DNA of 64,000 bases from a virus. This document shows, piece by piece, positions 49,325 to 57,217 of this stretch; position 1 is the stretch's first letter; every line of letters begins with the position of its first letter. The stretch covers positions 62,001-126,000 of the IMG/VR virus record IMGVR_UViG_3300042308_001511. The stretch is one strand, 5' to 3'. A model generated the notes under the pieces. The model saw only the letters and a list, made by a program, of their open reading frames with translations, ran no database searches and had not been told where the DNA came from. The position numbers were made by a program, and so were the translations under genes.

Positions 49325-50530
49325 TTATTGTTTTGTCATTATATTTGGATCTATACCCTTCAATATCAACCTTGCATTCTCTAATCTGTAGGTCTCTTTG
49401 GCAAGTTTCTCCTTAACTATGCCATAAACATCTTTACCCTGTATCAACGCCATAACTGCAGAAAAGTTTTCACTCTTCCTGTATAATTGTGCGTACCTTT
49501 TTCTCATAAGACCTTCTCTCACAGAATTATCCCAATCAAAACCATCTGCCATAGTCTGATAAACTTCGTAGTCACTCATTATAGAATTTACTCTTCTATC
49601 AACCTCTTTAGTAACTGCGGCTATTATCTGCTCTACCCTTATGTGAGACTCTTTATCTTCCTCCGGTATCTGTGCCATAACATCATCTATTTGCTCATCT
49701 AATATGTAAGCTATTAGTCTGTTCTCACGGTAAAGATCGTCTGTTAGAAGTCCGTGTAGTGAAAAATACCAAGCGGTTTTCATCTTCACAAATAATCCAT
49801 CCAAATCCACTACCCATCCTTCCATATCTTCAACGGACTTACACATCTCTACAAGTTCATCAAGAGTATAATCATATTTCACGGCAGTTCTTATAGAACC
49901 TATTTTATCCTTATAGTCGTCCAAGTCTAAATACTCACCAGTTTTGTTGTTTCTAAGTCTAAGTAGTATTAGCTCTTCTTTGGCATACCTAAGTACTATT
50001 CTATTGCTTGGTGCAACATATTCAAATACTGCAACGAGGTCGTTATCAATAGACCAGTCAACAAATTTCTTTATTTCATAGTTATTGTTGTATATAGAAA
50101 GCATTCCTACCGCTTGGTCGGACTCGAATGACATTTTAGACTTAGCAAACACATTTCCGTTTGGTAGTCTTATGAAAGATCCAACAGAACCGTCCTCTTT
50201 AGAATATACAGATTTTACTTTTCTATCTTTTACTAAGGAATATTGTGTTTCTTCAACTTGGTTTAGATTGAAGAATTTGTGAAGTAGTCTGTATGTTTTG
50301 TAATTTCCGTCGTAATCGAAAACATAAACGAGACCTCGCATTTCCCATGCTAAGTTATCGTTGAAATCTTTGTATGATGCCAATCTATAATTGAATATAG
50401 ACACATTATACCCATCTACTATGAGTTTAGCCTCATAGAAAGCAGCATCGAGATACTGGTCTATTTCTGCCACGTATCTTTTGCCGATAGTCATAGCCAC
50501 AGCTTCTTCGTATGTTGGTATTTTATACAT
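49325..50530 (-). CDS. rnlA: RNA ligase 1 (T4 RnlA-like)
   Basis: 401 residues, start M-Y-K-I-P-T-Y-E-E-A; a start at 50569 would read through the promoter element. Adenylation motif I is K111-E-D-G-S in V-Y-S-K-E-D-G-S-V-G-S-F. Adjacent T4-like segments are R-G-L-V-Y, K-F-F-N-L-N-Q, F-E-Y-V-A-P-S-N-R-I-V-L, M-E-G-W-V-V and K-M-K-T-A-W-Y-F-S-L-H. The C-terminal helical domain, which recognises tRNA in T4, is present. It repairs tRNA cut by host anticodon nucleases together with a kinase/phosphatase. Start four bases after TATATTTG. Confidence 0.92.
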   Translation of the reverse strand: MYKIPTYEEAVAMTIGKRYVAEIDQYLDAAFYEAKLIVDGYNVSIFNYRLASYKDFNDNLAWEMRGLVYVFDYDGNYKTYRLLHKFFNLNQVEETQYSLVKDRKVKSVYSKEDGSVGSFIRLPNGNVFAKSKMSFESDQAVGMLSIYNNNYEIKKFVDWSIDNDLVAVFEYVAPSNRIVLRYAKEELILLRLRNNKTGEYLDLDDYKDKIGSIRTAVKYDYTLDELVEMCKSVEDMEGWVVDLDGLFVKMKTAWYFSLHGLLTDDLYRENRLIAYILDEQIDDVMAQIPEEDKESHIRVEQIIAAVTKEVDRRVNSIMSDYEVYQTMADGFDWDNSVREGLMRKRYAQLYRKSENFSAVMALIQGKDVYGIVKEKLAKETYRLENARLILKGIDPNIMTKQ

Positions 50531-50534
50531 AATG

Positions 50535-50542
50535 CAAATATA
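50535..50542 (-). promoter_or_regulatory. TATATTTG element, four bases from ATG of rnlA
   Basis: Minus strand TATATTTG-CATT-ATG, same spacing as the TATATTAG-CANT-ATG starts at 5885, 7500 and 59908. Confidence 0.55.
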
Positions 50543-50560
50543 ATAAATAATATATAAAGA

Positions 50561-51205
50561 ATGAAACATTTAGACACATTTCAACTTTTTAATGAGAAAA
50601 TGGTGCTTGATAATTATGATGAGTATGCCAAATTAGTAGCGGATGCCTACGAAGCAGCACCAGAATATGATGAAACAATGATATCATCATATAAATCTCT
50701 TATAAATCACGCAGTTAATAAACTATATCCACAAATAATTGGTATGGGTATTGATATACAATTTGTTGACTATGATCCATATAGTAGTAGAAATGATATG
50801 GCAGAAGATGTTGAAAAGAATAAGCTACTAAGAATAAGTTCATTATTCAACGAACATCCTGGTATTGATAAAAAGATATTTACCAAAGAAGATAATTTGA
50901 AATTTAGAGCTGTACACGATTGGTATACACATATAATATGTAATCAAGATTTTGGTCTAAAAGGAGAACTAAAGGCATATAATACACACGCCACATTGGC
51001 ACCACCCGATGCACTTCCTGCACTATTTACCGAAGTAGTCGGACAAGCTTGTTATGCAATTGATAGAGGTAGTGTTGGTGAAAATGGTGATTTTATACCT
51101 GGATTCGGTGGGCAAAAGTTTGCCAGATTGAATGGATTTGATTATGGAAATGTTGGTATTGTTTCTGGATATGATATTTCGGGTAAAAAACTTTTCAAAA
51201 AATAA
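50561..51205 (+). CDS. CTS-like leader protein with HDxxxH zincin-like motif
   Basis: 214 residues. The start M-K-H-L-D-T-F-Q-L-F-N-E-K fits the leader with F-N-E. The body has F-R-A-V-H-D-W-Y-T-H at about 111-120, T-H-A-T-L-A-P-P and T-E-V-V-G-Q; the H-D-x-x-x-H, second histidine and glutamate would suit a metal site. It belongs to a conserved phage protein type without known function. Ends at a UUCG terminator. Confidence 0.68.
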   Translation: MKHLDTFQLFNEKMVLDNYDEYAKLVADAYEAAPEYDETMISSYKSLINHAVNKLYPQIIGMGIDIQFVDYDPYSSRNDMAEDVEKNKLLRISSLFNEHPGIDKKIFTKEDNLKFRAVHDWYTHIICNQDFGLKGELKAYNTHATLAPPDALPALFTEVVGQACYAIDRGSVGENGDFIPGFGGQKFARLNGFDYGNVGIVSGYDISGKKLFKK

Positions 51206-51233
51206 AGATAGCCCTTCGGGGCTATCTTTTTTT
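51206..51233 (+). terminator. UUCG-tetraloop terminator
   Basis: GATAGCCC, TTCG, GGGCTATC then seven Ts. Confidence 0.9.
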
Positions 51234-51236
51234 AAC

Positions 51237-51244
51237 TATATTTG
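51237..51244 (+). promoter_or_regulatory. TATATTTG -7 element
   Basis: Matches TAnnTTTG, 22 bases upstream of the ATG at 51267. Confidence 0.5.
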
Positions 51245-51266
51245 TAGAAACTAAAATAAATAAGGT

Positions 51267-51593
51267 ATGCAAACAGTAGATATTTTTGAGAAGTTCAAAG
51301 AATTTTTAGGTAAGGGTCAATATGTAAAAGATGTTTTCCCTGAGATTTTGGAAAAACACAAAGCCGCTGATATTACTTCCGGATTGGCGGACAAATTAGA
51401 TGGTATTTCAGATCCGTTCGAAAGATTAGTGGTGGGTGTTCATGCAGTTGACCAGTTGGATACTGGGGCGACGAGTGAGGTGAAAGCATTGTCGGATCGT
51501 CACGAACCTTTACTTAGAATCTCTTTATATTTCAACTCTGGACGTGATGAAATGGCAAAAAAATACTTCGAAAAATATTTGGCACAGTTCTAA
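51267..51593 (+). CDS. hypothetical protein
   Basis: 108 residues, helical, no recognised domain. Flanked on both sides by UUCG terminators, so it is a monocistronic transcript from the TATATTTG promoter, possibly highly expressed. Confidence 0.65.
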   Translation: MQTVDIFEKFKEFLGKGQYVKDVFPEILEKHKAADITSGLADKLDGISDPFERLVVGVHAVDQLDTGATSEVKALSDRHEPLLRISLYFNSGRDEMAKKYFEKYLAQF

Positions 51594-51596
51594 TAA

Positions 51597-51627
51597 CAGC
51601 ACTTCGGTGCTTTTAATTTTTTTTTTG
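51597..51627 (+). terminator. UUCG-tetraloop terminator
   Basis: AGCAC, TTCG, GTGCT followed by a T-rich tract. Confidence 0.8.
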
Positions 51628-51630
51628 GTT

Positions 51631-52101
51631 ATGGAAAGAGTATTCAGACTTATGTCGACACATACTAATGTGGAAACCCAAATTGGTATAAATAATATTA
51701 CAAAGTCAGAATTTGACTTTATGCAGGATTTATTAAGTAATGATTATTGTATTGACTTAAAATATGATGGAATTAAGTACAATCCGGAAGGACATATTGA
51801 AGTATTGTTGACTCGTTTTGATGATGATGAGTTAGAGAAGTTTTTAGATATTGATAAAAAACTACACGTAAATTCTTTGGGTTACACAAAAGTAGAAGAC
51901 ATAACCAAAGAAGTTTTATACACAATGCACGATACGAGTGTATACGGTATTTTCGAACAGGATGTATTGGAAATGTTCTATAACTATAAATCGGACTACG
52001 TGACGAAAGATGACATACTTGAAAAAATATTAGAATACGGTATTTCATCTATAACAGAGAATGATAAAAACATATTACACGATTTACCATTAGAATTATA
52101 A
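51631..52101 (+). CDS. hypothetical protein
   Basis: 156 residues from the ATG at 51631, after the terminator (a longer reading would run through it). Acidic, mixed alpha/beta, no domain recognised. Confidence 0.62.
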   Translation: MERVFRLMSTHTNVETQIGINNITKSEFDFMQDLLSNDYCIDLKYDGIKYNPEGHIEVLLTRFDDDELEKFLDIDKKLHVNSLGYTKVEDITKEVLYTMHDTSVYGIFEQDVLEMFYNYKSDYVTKDDILEKILEYGISSITENDKNILHDLPLEL

Positions 52102-52105
52102 TCAG

Positions 52106-52279
52106 ATGAATAAGTTTAGACTACCTAGAAAGACAAAAAAGAAACTTAGGGGTTTCTATCTACTTCCTCCTGATAAAAATGGAAACAGACAATGGTGTAA
52201 TCCTAAGGCATCACAGGAAGAATATAACGATGTTAAGTCCGGAAAGGCAGAAGATATGATGAAGACATGGGTGAAATAA
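52106..52279 (+). CDS. small basic protein
   Basis: 57 residues. Strongly basic start M-N-K-F-R-L-P-R-K-T-K-K-K-L-R-G-F-Y-L-L, then N-G-N-R-Q-W-C-N-P-K-A-S. Similar short K/R-rich proteins are common in large phages; nucleic-acid binding is possible. Four bases after the preceding gene. Confidence 0.55.
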   Translation: MNKFRLPRKTKKKLRGFYLLPPDKNGNRQWCNPKASQEEYNDVKSGKAEDMMKTWVK

Positions 52280-52355
52280 AATTGGCAGCTTATGTGCAAA
52301 GAATCGGAAGAAATAAATTTAGAGTATTTGTATAATTTATCCAGACGTATTCTAA

Positions 52356-52772
52356 TTATTTAACTTTGTTATGTCTTTCAATAACACGTCCTCTTAGTTC
52401 TGTTGTAGAAAATGAGTGTCTACGCTCATTGTAGTGTGTATCTATATGAGTGAGTTCCTTTCCTGTGAAATCTTTTTCCCTATACTCCTCACCTACGACT
52501 CTTATATTTATTGGATAAGAAAGAAGTATATCCATAAGTTCTTTCTCAGTCTGGTATATTACAATCTCATCTACGTATTTACAAGCGTCTAATTGTACGA
52601 ATCTCTCAAAAACTGATTGTATAGGTCGGTTCTTCTCAGGTCTATCTATAGTAGGGTCTGTTTGGAGTCCTACTATTAGGTAATCACATACACTCTTCGA
52701 CTCTTTTAACATCATTATGTGTCCTGCGTGAAACAGGTCAAAACACGAACAGGTGAATCCAACTTTTTTCAT
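52356..52772 (-). CDS. cytidylyltransferase (TagD/RfaE-like)
   Basis: 138 residues. HxGH motif H-A-G-H at 15-18 after C-F-D-L-F, and S-F-S-T-T-E-L-R near the C-terminus, the I-S-T-T-type nucleotide-binding loop. It should activate a phosphorylated alcohol or sugar with CTP (glycerol-3-phosphate or heptose-1-phosphate type). The heptosyltransferase-like gene at 45961 makes a role in supplying activated heptose or glycerol attractive, though that is inference. Confidence 0.82.
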   Translation of the reverse strand: MKKVGFTCSCFDLFHAGHIMMLKESKSVCDYLIVGLQTDPTIDRPEKNRPIQSVFERFVQLDACKYVDEIVIYQTEKELMDILLSYPINIRVVGEEYREKDFTGKELTHIDTHYNERRHSFSTTELRGRVIERHNKVK

Positions 52773-52990
52773 AGAGGTCTTATGTTTTCTGGAAGTTCCT
52801 TCTCGTCAATCTGGTATTCACTAACGGAATTTTTTGTGTGTCTTACCATCAGGAATATAAAGTCTGTTTGACCGTCTTTCTTCACTCTTGTGTGGTAATA
52901 CTCATTTATTGTGCCCATAGCATGCACGGTCCCTAATAAATTTCTATCCTCTAGTGACTGAGGATCTCTTTTGTAAATTCTTGTACTCAT
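52769..52990 (-). CDS. small hypothetical protein
   Basis: 73 residues, upstream of and overlapping the cytidylyltransferase by four bases. Basic N-terminal half, no recognised family. Confidence 0.6.
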   Translation of the reverse strand: MSTRIYKRDPQSLEDRNLLGTVHAMGTINEYYHTRVKKDGQTDFIFLMVRHTKNSVSEYQIDEKELPENIRPL

Positions 52991-53020
52991 ACGAATTATT
53001 ATTAAAATAATTCAAAAAGT

Positions 53021-53191
53021 TTAGTCTAAAGAACCTTTTACTGCCTCATATTGTTTTTCTGTTAGTAGTTTAACGGTTTTTCCATCGTATTCTACACGTT
53101 CTACGAATTTTCCGGTTTTAAGTGTTTTTTGTAGTGATATTATAAAACCATTAGTACCTTCATACTTCCTAATCCTCTTGTTGAGTTCCAT
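53021..53191 (-). CDS. small hypothetical protein
   Basis: 56 residues from M-E-L-N-K-R-I-R-K-Y-E; ATGs at 53209 and 53227 are alternatives with longer overlap into the upstream gene. Two-strand-like body (G-F-I-I-S-L, R-V-E-Y-D-G-K-T-V-K-L-L). Function unknown. Confidence 0.5.
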   Translation of the reverse strand: MELNKRIRKYEGTNGFIISLQKTLKTGKFVERVEYDGKTVKLLTEKQYEAVKGSLD

Positions 53192-53504
53192 TTTTTCCTG
53201 TATATCCATACTTCTTATCAATTTCAATTTGAATCTTATTCAACTCCTCTACGACTTCCTGTTCAACATCGGAATCTATATCATTTAGTATCTGATGTGC
53301 TCGGTGGTTTGCACGAACCATTATCTCAGTGAAATCGAGAACGTTTTGTTTATCTATTTCCATAACCAAGTCTTCTTCTAATATAGACTCACGGAAATAG
53401 AAGGCAATCTTTATTATTTCCGCGAGTTTGGTGGTCTGAGTGTCTGTTTGTTCGATACGCCACTTCATTTTGTTTATGATTGGTTGTAAATAGTTATCTT
53501 TCAT
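53169..53504 (-). CDS. hypothetical helical protein
   Basis: 111 residues from M-K-D-N-Y-L-Q-P; the frame is open further upstream but overlaps the divergent gene. Helical with E/Q-rich segments. The C-terminus overlaps the next gene's start. No domain recognised. Confidence 0.58.
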   Translation of the reverse strand: MKDNYLQPIINKMKWRIEQTDTQTTKLAEIIKIAFYFRESILEEDLVMEIDKQNVLDFTEIMVRANHRAHQILNDIDSDVEQEVVEELNKIQIEIDKKYGYTGKNGTQQED

Positions 53505-53547
53505 ATTTTTTTTATAAACATAATTAAAAAAAGACTGTAAAACAAGC

Positions 53548-54156
53548 ATGAGATTCGAAGATTTTAATACAAATCCAAACTGGGATGAATCCATACTTAT
53601 GAATTATAGATGTTTCTATGATGAAATATGGAATGGTGGTGAATATGAGAGATATGATGTAGGTATAATGCCTGGTGATGTCGTTGTGGATTGTGGTGCT
53701 AGTATCGGTATATTTACCAGATATGCTCTTAGTAGAGGAGCCAGTCGTGTTATTTCTATAGAAGCTGATACTGATGTACATAAATATTTAGTAATAAATA
53801 CAGAAGGTCAAAATGTACTTTCGTTAAATGGAACGGTTGGTGGAGATTGGGATATTGAATCTATTATGAATACGGCGGGAATAGAAAATATTGATTTTTT
53901 GAAAATTGATATAGAGGGTTGGGAGTTTGACCTTCTTTCTAAAATAAGTGAAGACACACTTTCCAAAGTACGTAAAATATCGATGGAGGTTCACTTATGG
54001 GGAGTTTTTGAATACATATCAGAAGTACAGACTGCTGCAAATTCGTGTTTAAGACTCACTTCATTATTAGAAAGACTTACGAAGGCCGGATTCCGAATTT
54101 CTTTTGAAAGAGCACACACGAACACGTGTCTCTATATGTTATACGCAAAGCGTTAG
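53548..54156 (+). CDS. FkbM-family methyltransferase
   Basis: 202 residues. V-V-V-D-C-G-A-S-I-G-I-F-T-R-Y at about 45-59 is SAM motif I; I-S-I-E-A-D holds the ribose-binding acid; F-L-K-I-D-I-E-G-W-E at about 117-126 is the FkbM signature. It is similar in plan to the C-terminal half of the fusion at 42613, so this may be a stand-alone version. Probable O-methyltransferase acting on sugars. Confidence 0.85.
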   Translation: MRFEDFNTNPNWDESILMNYRCFYDEIWNGGEYERYDVGIMPGDVVVDCGASIGIFTRYALSRGASRVISIEADTDVHKYLVINTEGQNVLSLNGTVGGDWDIESIMNTAGIENIDFLKIDIEGWEFDLLSKISEDTLSKVRKISMEVHLWGVFEYISEVQTAANSCLRLTSLLERLTKAGFRISFERAHTNTCLYMLYAKR

Positions 54157-56096
54157 ATACGAAAGTCGTTGAATCCTGAGATCCAGGACTCGTTCTTCTT
54201 CTTTCCCTTCTTCTTTCCCTTCTTCTTCACTGGCTCCTCTCTCTTCTCGTAAGGATTGACCTCACCATCAGGGCCCAAAGATTCTTCAGTCACATCTACT
54301 ATATTCTCGTCGAACGCACTAGCTATGCCTTCCGCCTTCTCTGTGTCAATAGTACCGACGTATGCCGTCGATCCGGAATAATAAGAAGATGGTGCCGACA
54401 CGTATACCGGAATTTCCGTTTGATCGAAATACTCGTAGTCGAATATTTTCTGTAATAACCCACTCTCACTATCCTCATGTATAAAGAGTAACATGTGTAC
54501 GTCATCTAACTTGCTTACGTAAGCCCTATCATCTTCGTTTTGATCTTCTACTCCGAAGAAGAAAGTCTCGTCTAATTCGACGTTCCACTTCTTCATACTT
54601 TCAAGCTTGTTCCTGAAGAAGTAAGTACCTGCTATCTCCTTCAGGAAAGGAATGACCTCCGGTCTACGATTTATAATCTCGAAAATAACTTTTTGATTAG
54701 GATCCTCGTGCATGTACTTTCTGATTTCCCAGTAGAACACAAGTGCTGACTTACCAAGTTTGTTCTTCTCTGCCGCAACGACCGACCAGAATAGTTCCTC
54801 GTCGAGTTGCTGTTCGGACATAACACACTGCATATAAGTCGCCCTGATACCAGGATATTCCCTCACTTTAGATATGTATTTACCTGCCGCTTTCAGTACC
54901 TTTTCATAACCTTCTTTTCCCCGAAGCGTGTCAAGAATATTCTCTATGTGTTTTACCTGATCTTCGAATTCTTCTTCCAGACCTTCCTTTCGGATTAACC
55001 TCTCTATACCTGCAACCGTTTCTACCTTTCCAACCAACTGGTTAGGATCCATCCTGTAATACGTTTCATCAGAATCCGCATATAACACAGGGTTCAGTGT
55101 GAACCTTCCATATTTGGCACCGTTCACCTCGTCTAACCAAGCATCTACCGTCGATTTGAAAACAGAAACCTTCTTACCGTACATTTCCGTATCGGAAACT
55201 AGCACGAAGTCGTCTTTGTCAACCTCTTTGTCATCCTCTACCTCTCTTATGTAAGGCTTTATGTTCAGAACCGAAACAGGGTTCTTTATATCTAAGTCGT
55301 CTTTCCTCACCAGGTAAGAAACCAAAGATCCTTCCTTCACATCATAAAGTAAATATTTTGCATTCACACCGGTCTCTGTTCTATCATCAATATCACTTTC
55401 GAGTGATCTTATTCTATCATTTATATTAGTTTCCTTTTCCTGTAACTCACTGAGTTTTTTTTCCTTATCAATGTTAGGAACAAATCTATTAATCTTATCC
55501 TTACTTAGTTTTATTTCGTCTATCTCTTGTTCTAAGGTCTGCCATTCTTGTTTGACTTTTCTTAGTTCTCTTCTGAGTTTTTCTACCTCGTCCTGTTTTT
55601 TGGTTACTCTCTCAGAAGTACCGTGTGCCATAGTCATACAGTTCGTCCAGTCTCTATCGGTATCAGCACCTGCGATATCATATGGGTGTCTTGATATTAC
55701 AACCATTAGTTGTTCTTTCGATCCAGCTTTCCTGTTTTCATCCTCTACAAAGGATTTCATAAGTCTTTTTGCTTCGTTGTCTTTGGCACCTAATTTGGTG
55801 AGCACCTGACCAATCTTAGATGTATTTTTGGCATCTTTGAATTTACAAATACCTTTCACATAATCAATAACCTCGTAACCTGCATTGATTAAATAATCGG
55901 TTACTTCTTTCTCAGTACCGGTATTATTAACGAGTGTTTCACCCTTCAATGGTAGATAAATTCGATAATGGTTCTTATCACCATTATATTTTTTGAATAT
56001 TTCTACATACCTTTCTTTATTGAAAGCTTGTACAAATCTACGGAATTGTGAAGGTTTGAGTGCCTCTGTAAAAGTTTTGAAATTTATTATTTTCAT
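54153..56096 (-). CDS. large CTS-leader protein with coiled coil
   Basis: 647 residues from M-K-I-I-N-F-K-T-F-T-E-A-L, a clean leader with F-T-E before alanine; the ATG at 56135 is upstream of the TATATATA box and rejected. Residues ~120-145 contain H-P-Y-D-I-A-G and D-W-T-N-C-M-T-M, a W-x-N-C-M core. A coiled coil spans ~150-235, then mixed alpha/beta regions, and a C-terminal K-K-K-G-K-K-K-G-K-K-K basic stretch. The 3' half is GC-richer than the 5' half. By size and leader it is the best candidate for a major packaged protein. Function unknown. Confidence 0.72.
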   Translation of the reverse strand: MKIINFKTFTEALKPSQFRRFVQAFNKERYVEIFKKYNGDKNHYRIYLPLKGETLVNNTGTEKEVTDYLINAGYEVIDYVKGICKFKDAKNTSKIGQVLTKLGAKDNEAKRLMKSFVEDENRKAGSKEQLMVVISRHPYDIAGADTDRDWTNCMTMAHGTSERVTKKQDEVEKLRRELRKVKQEWQTLEQEIDEIKLSKDKINRFVPNIDKEKKLSELQEKETNINDRIRSLESDIDDRTETGVNAKYLLYDVKEGSLVSYLVRKDDLDIKNPVSVLNIKPYIREVEDDKEVDKDDFVLVSDTEMYGKKVSVFKSTVDAWLDEVNGAKYGRFTLNPVLYADSDETYYRMDPNQLVGKVETVAGIERLIRKEGLEEEFEDQVKHIENILDTLRGKEGYEKVLKAAGKYISKVREYPGIRATYMQCVMSEQQLDEELFWSVVAAEKNKLGKSALVFYWEIRKYMHEDPNQKVIFEIINRRPEVIPFLKEIAGTYFFRNKLESMKKWNVELDETFFFGVEDQNEDDRAYVSKLDDVHMLLFIHEDSESGLLQKIFDYEYFDQTEIPVYVSAPSSYYSGSTAYVGTIDTEKAEGIASAFDENIVDVTEESLGPDGEVNPYEKREEPVKKKGKKKGKKKNESWISGFNDFRI

Positions 56097-56098
56097 AG

Positions 56099-56115
56099 TA
56101 CTATATATAAAAACG
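56099..56115 (-). promoter_or_regulatory. TTTTTATATATAGT box (candidate late promoter)
   Basis: Minus-strand CGTTTTTATATATAGTA ends two bases before the ATG at 56096; matches the box before the LamG adhesin at 28218. Confidence 0.5.
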
Positions 56116-56183
56116 TTTGACCTGATAAAAAACATTTTCTCTATGTAAAACTATAATAGGACGACAAAAAATATTTTGCATTG

Positions 56184-56672
56184 ATGAAAATAAAGATTTA
56201 CCCCGAAGACATAGTACGTAGGTGCTTATGGGACAACTACGTTTACTACATACTCGCTGGTTCCGATAAGGAAGCAGAGAAGATTCTTGCAGAGAATCAA
56301 GAGATGGATATTACAGAAAAGGATGCACTTGTAATTGGACTTTTGAAGGTTATAGAGACTGACAATCTAATACACAAGTTCAACGGATATGTAGTAGAGT
56401 TTCTAACCAATAAATCTATTAAACACACAGATTTACTTTTGGCAAGAAAGAAGACATTTGATACTGCTGTTGATAAATTCCTTGATAAATTTCCAGATTA
56501 TTGGGAGCCAAAGTCTACATATGTGGGTTCTTTGGCGGAATTGGTAGAGTACGTAAACTCAATGAAGACTGATTTAGAATCATTAGAGGTTCATAAAGTA
56601 GTTGATAAAAATGTCACTTATGAATTCTACAATAGTGCTGCAATACGAAAATTATTAAAATTCAATTATTAA
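56184..56672 (+). CDS. hypothetical protein
   Basis: 162 residues from the ATG at 56184 (an adjacent TTG at 56181 is not needed). Mostly helical; no domain recognised. First gene of the GrpE/DnaJ run, five bases before grpE. Confidence 0.62.
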   Translation: MKIKIYPEDIVRRCLWDNYVYYILAGSDKEAEKILAENQEMDITEKDALVIGLLKVIETDNLIHKFNGYVVEFLTNKSIKHTDLLLARKKTFDTAVDKFLDKFPDYWEPKSTYVGSLAELVEYVNSMKTDLESLEVHKVVDKNVTYEFYNSAAIRKLLKFNY

Positions 56673-56677
56673 TAAAA

Positions 56678-57217
56678 ATGGAGGATAAAAATAAAATTAG
56701 TGAGGAACTAAAAACCAAAGAAATGAAAATAGATAGTAATACTATTGGACTTGATTTGACTGGTGAAAATGCAACAGAGTTTGTATTAGAAGACAATCCA
56801 ATTGTACATGTTTCTGTATTAGAAGAACAATTAAAAGAAGCAAATAATAAATATATGCTTCTTTATGCAGACTTAGAGAACTACAAAAAGAGAGTCACTA
56901 AGGAAAAAGAAGAAATTAAAAGTAATACAAAGGTTTCTATGTTATCTGCGATATTAGATATGGATAACGACATCGCGTTGGCAATTAAGAATATAAAAGA
57001 TGAAACTGCGAGAGATGGTGTTAGTCTAATTGCCGGAAAATTAGAGAACTTCTTAAAGTTACAAGGTATTGAGCCAATTCAAACTGAGACTTATGACGAA
57101 GATTTACATGAAGTAGTTACTGTTATTGGTGAAGGTAAGAACGTGATTGATGTTATATCAAAAGGATACACACTTTCTGGTAAACCATTCAGATATCCAA
57201 AAATAGTTATTGGGTAA
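56678..57217 (+). CDS. grpE: GrpE-like nucleotide exchange factor
   Basis: 179 residues. A long coiled coil around 45-90 (A-D-L-E-N-Y-K-K-R-V-T-K-E-K-E-E) leads into the helical bundle and the C-terminal beta domain with L-H-E-V-V-T-V and the terminal G-Y-T-L-S-G-K-P-F-R-Y-P-K-I-V-I, the GrpE signature. It should exchange ADP on DnaK. The phage carries DnaJ 1.4 kb downstream, but no DnaK here, so it probably steers the host DnaK. TAATG overlap with the next gene. Confidence 0.9.
   Translation: MEDKNKISEELKTKEMKIDSNTIGLDLTGENATEFVLEDNPIVHVSVLEEQLKEANNKYMLLYADLENYKKRVTKEKEEIKSNTKVSMLSAILDMDNDIALAIKNIKDETARDGVSLIAGKLENFLKLQGIEPIQTETYDEDLHEVVTVIGEGKNVIDVISKGYTLSGKPFRYPKIVIG

Noticed and set aside
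52292-52363. Possible 23-residue frame starting ATGTGC
   Set aside because: Very short, no supporting features, and it runs into the end of the convergent cytidylyltransferase gene.
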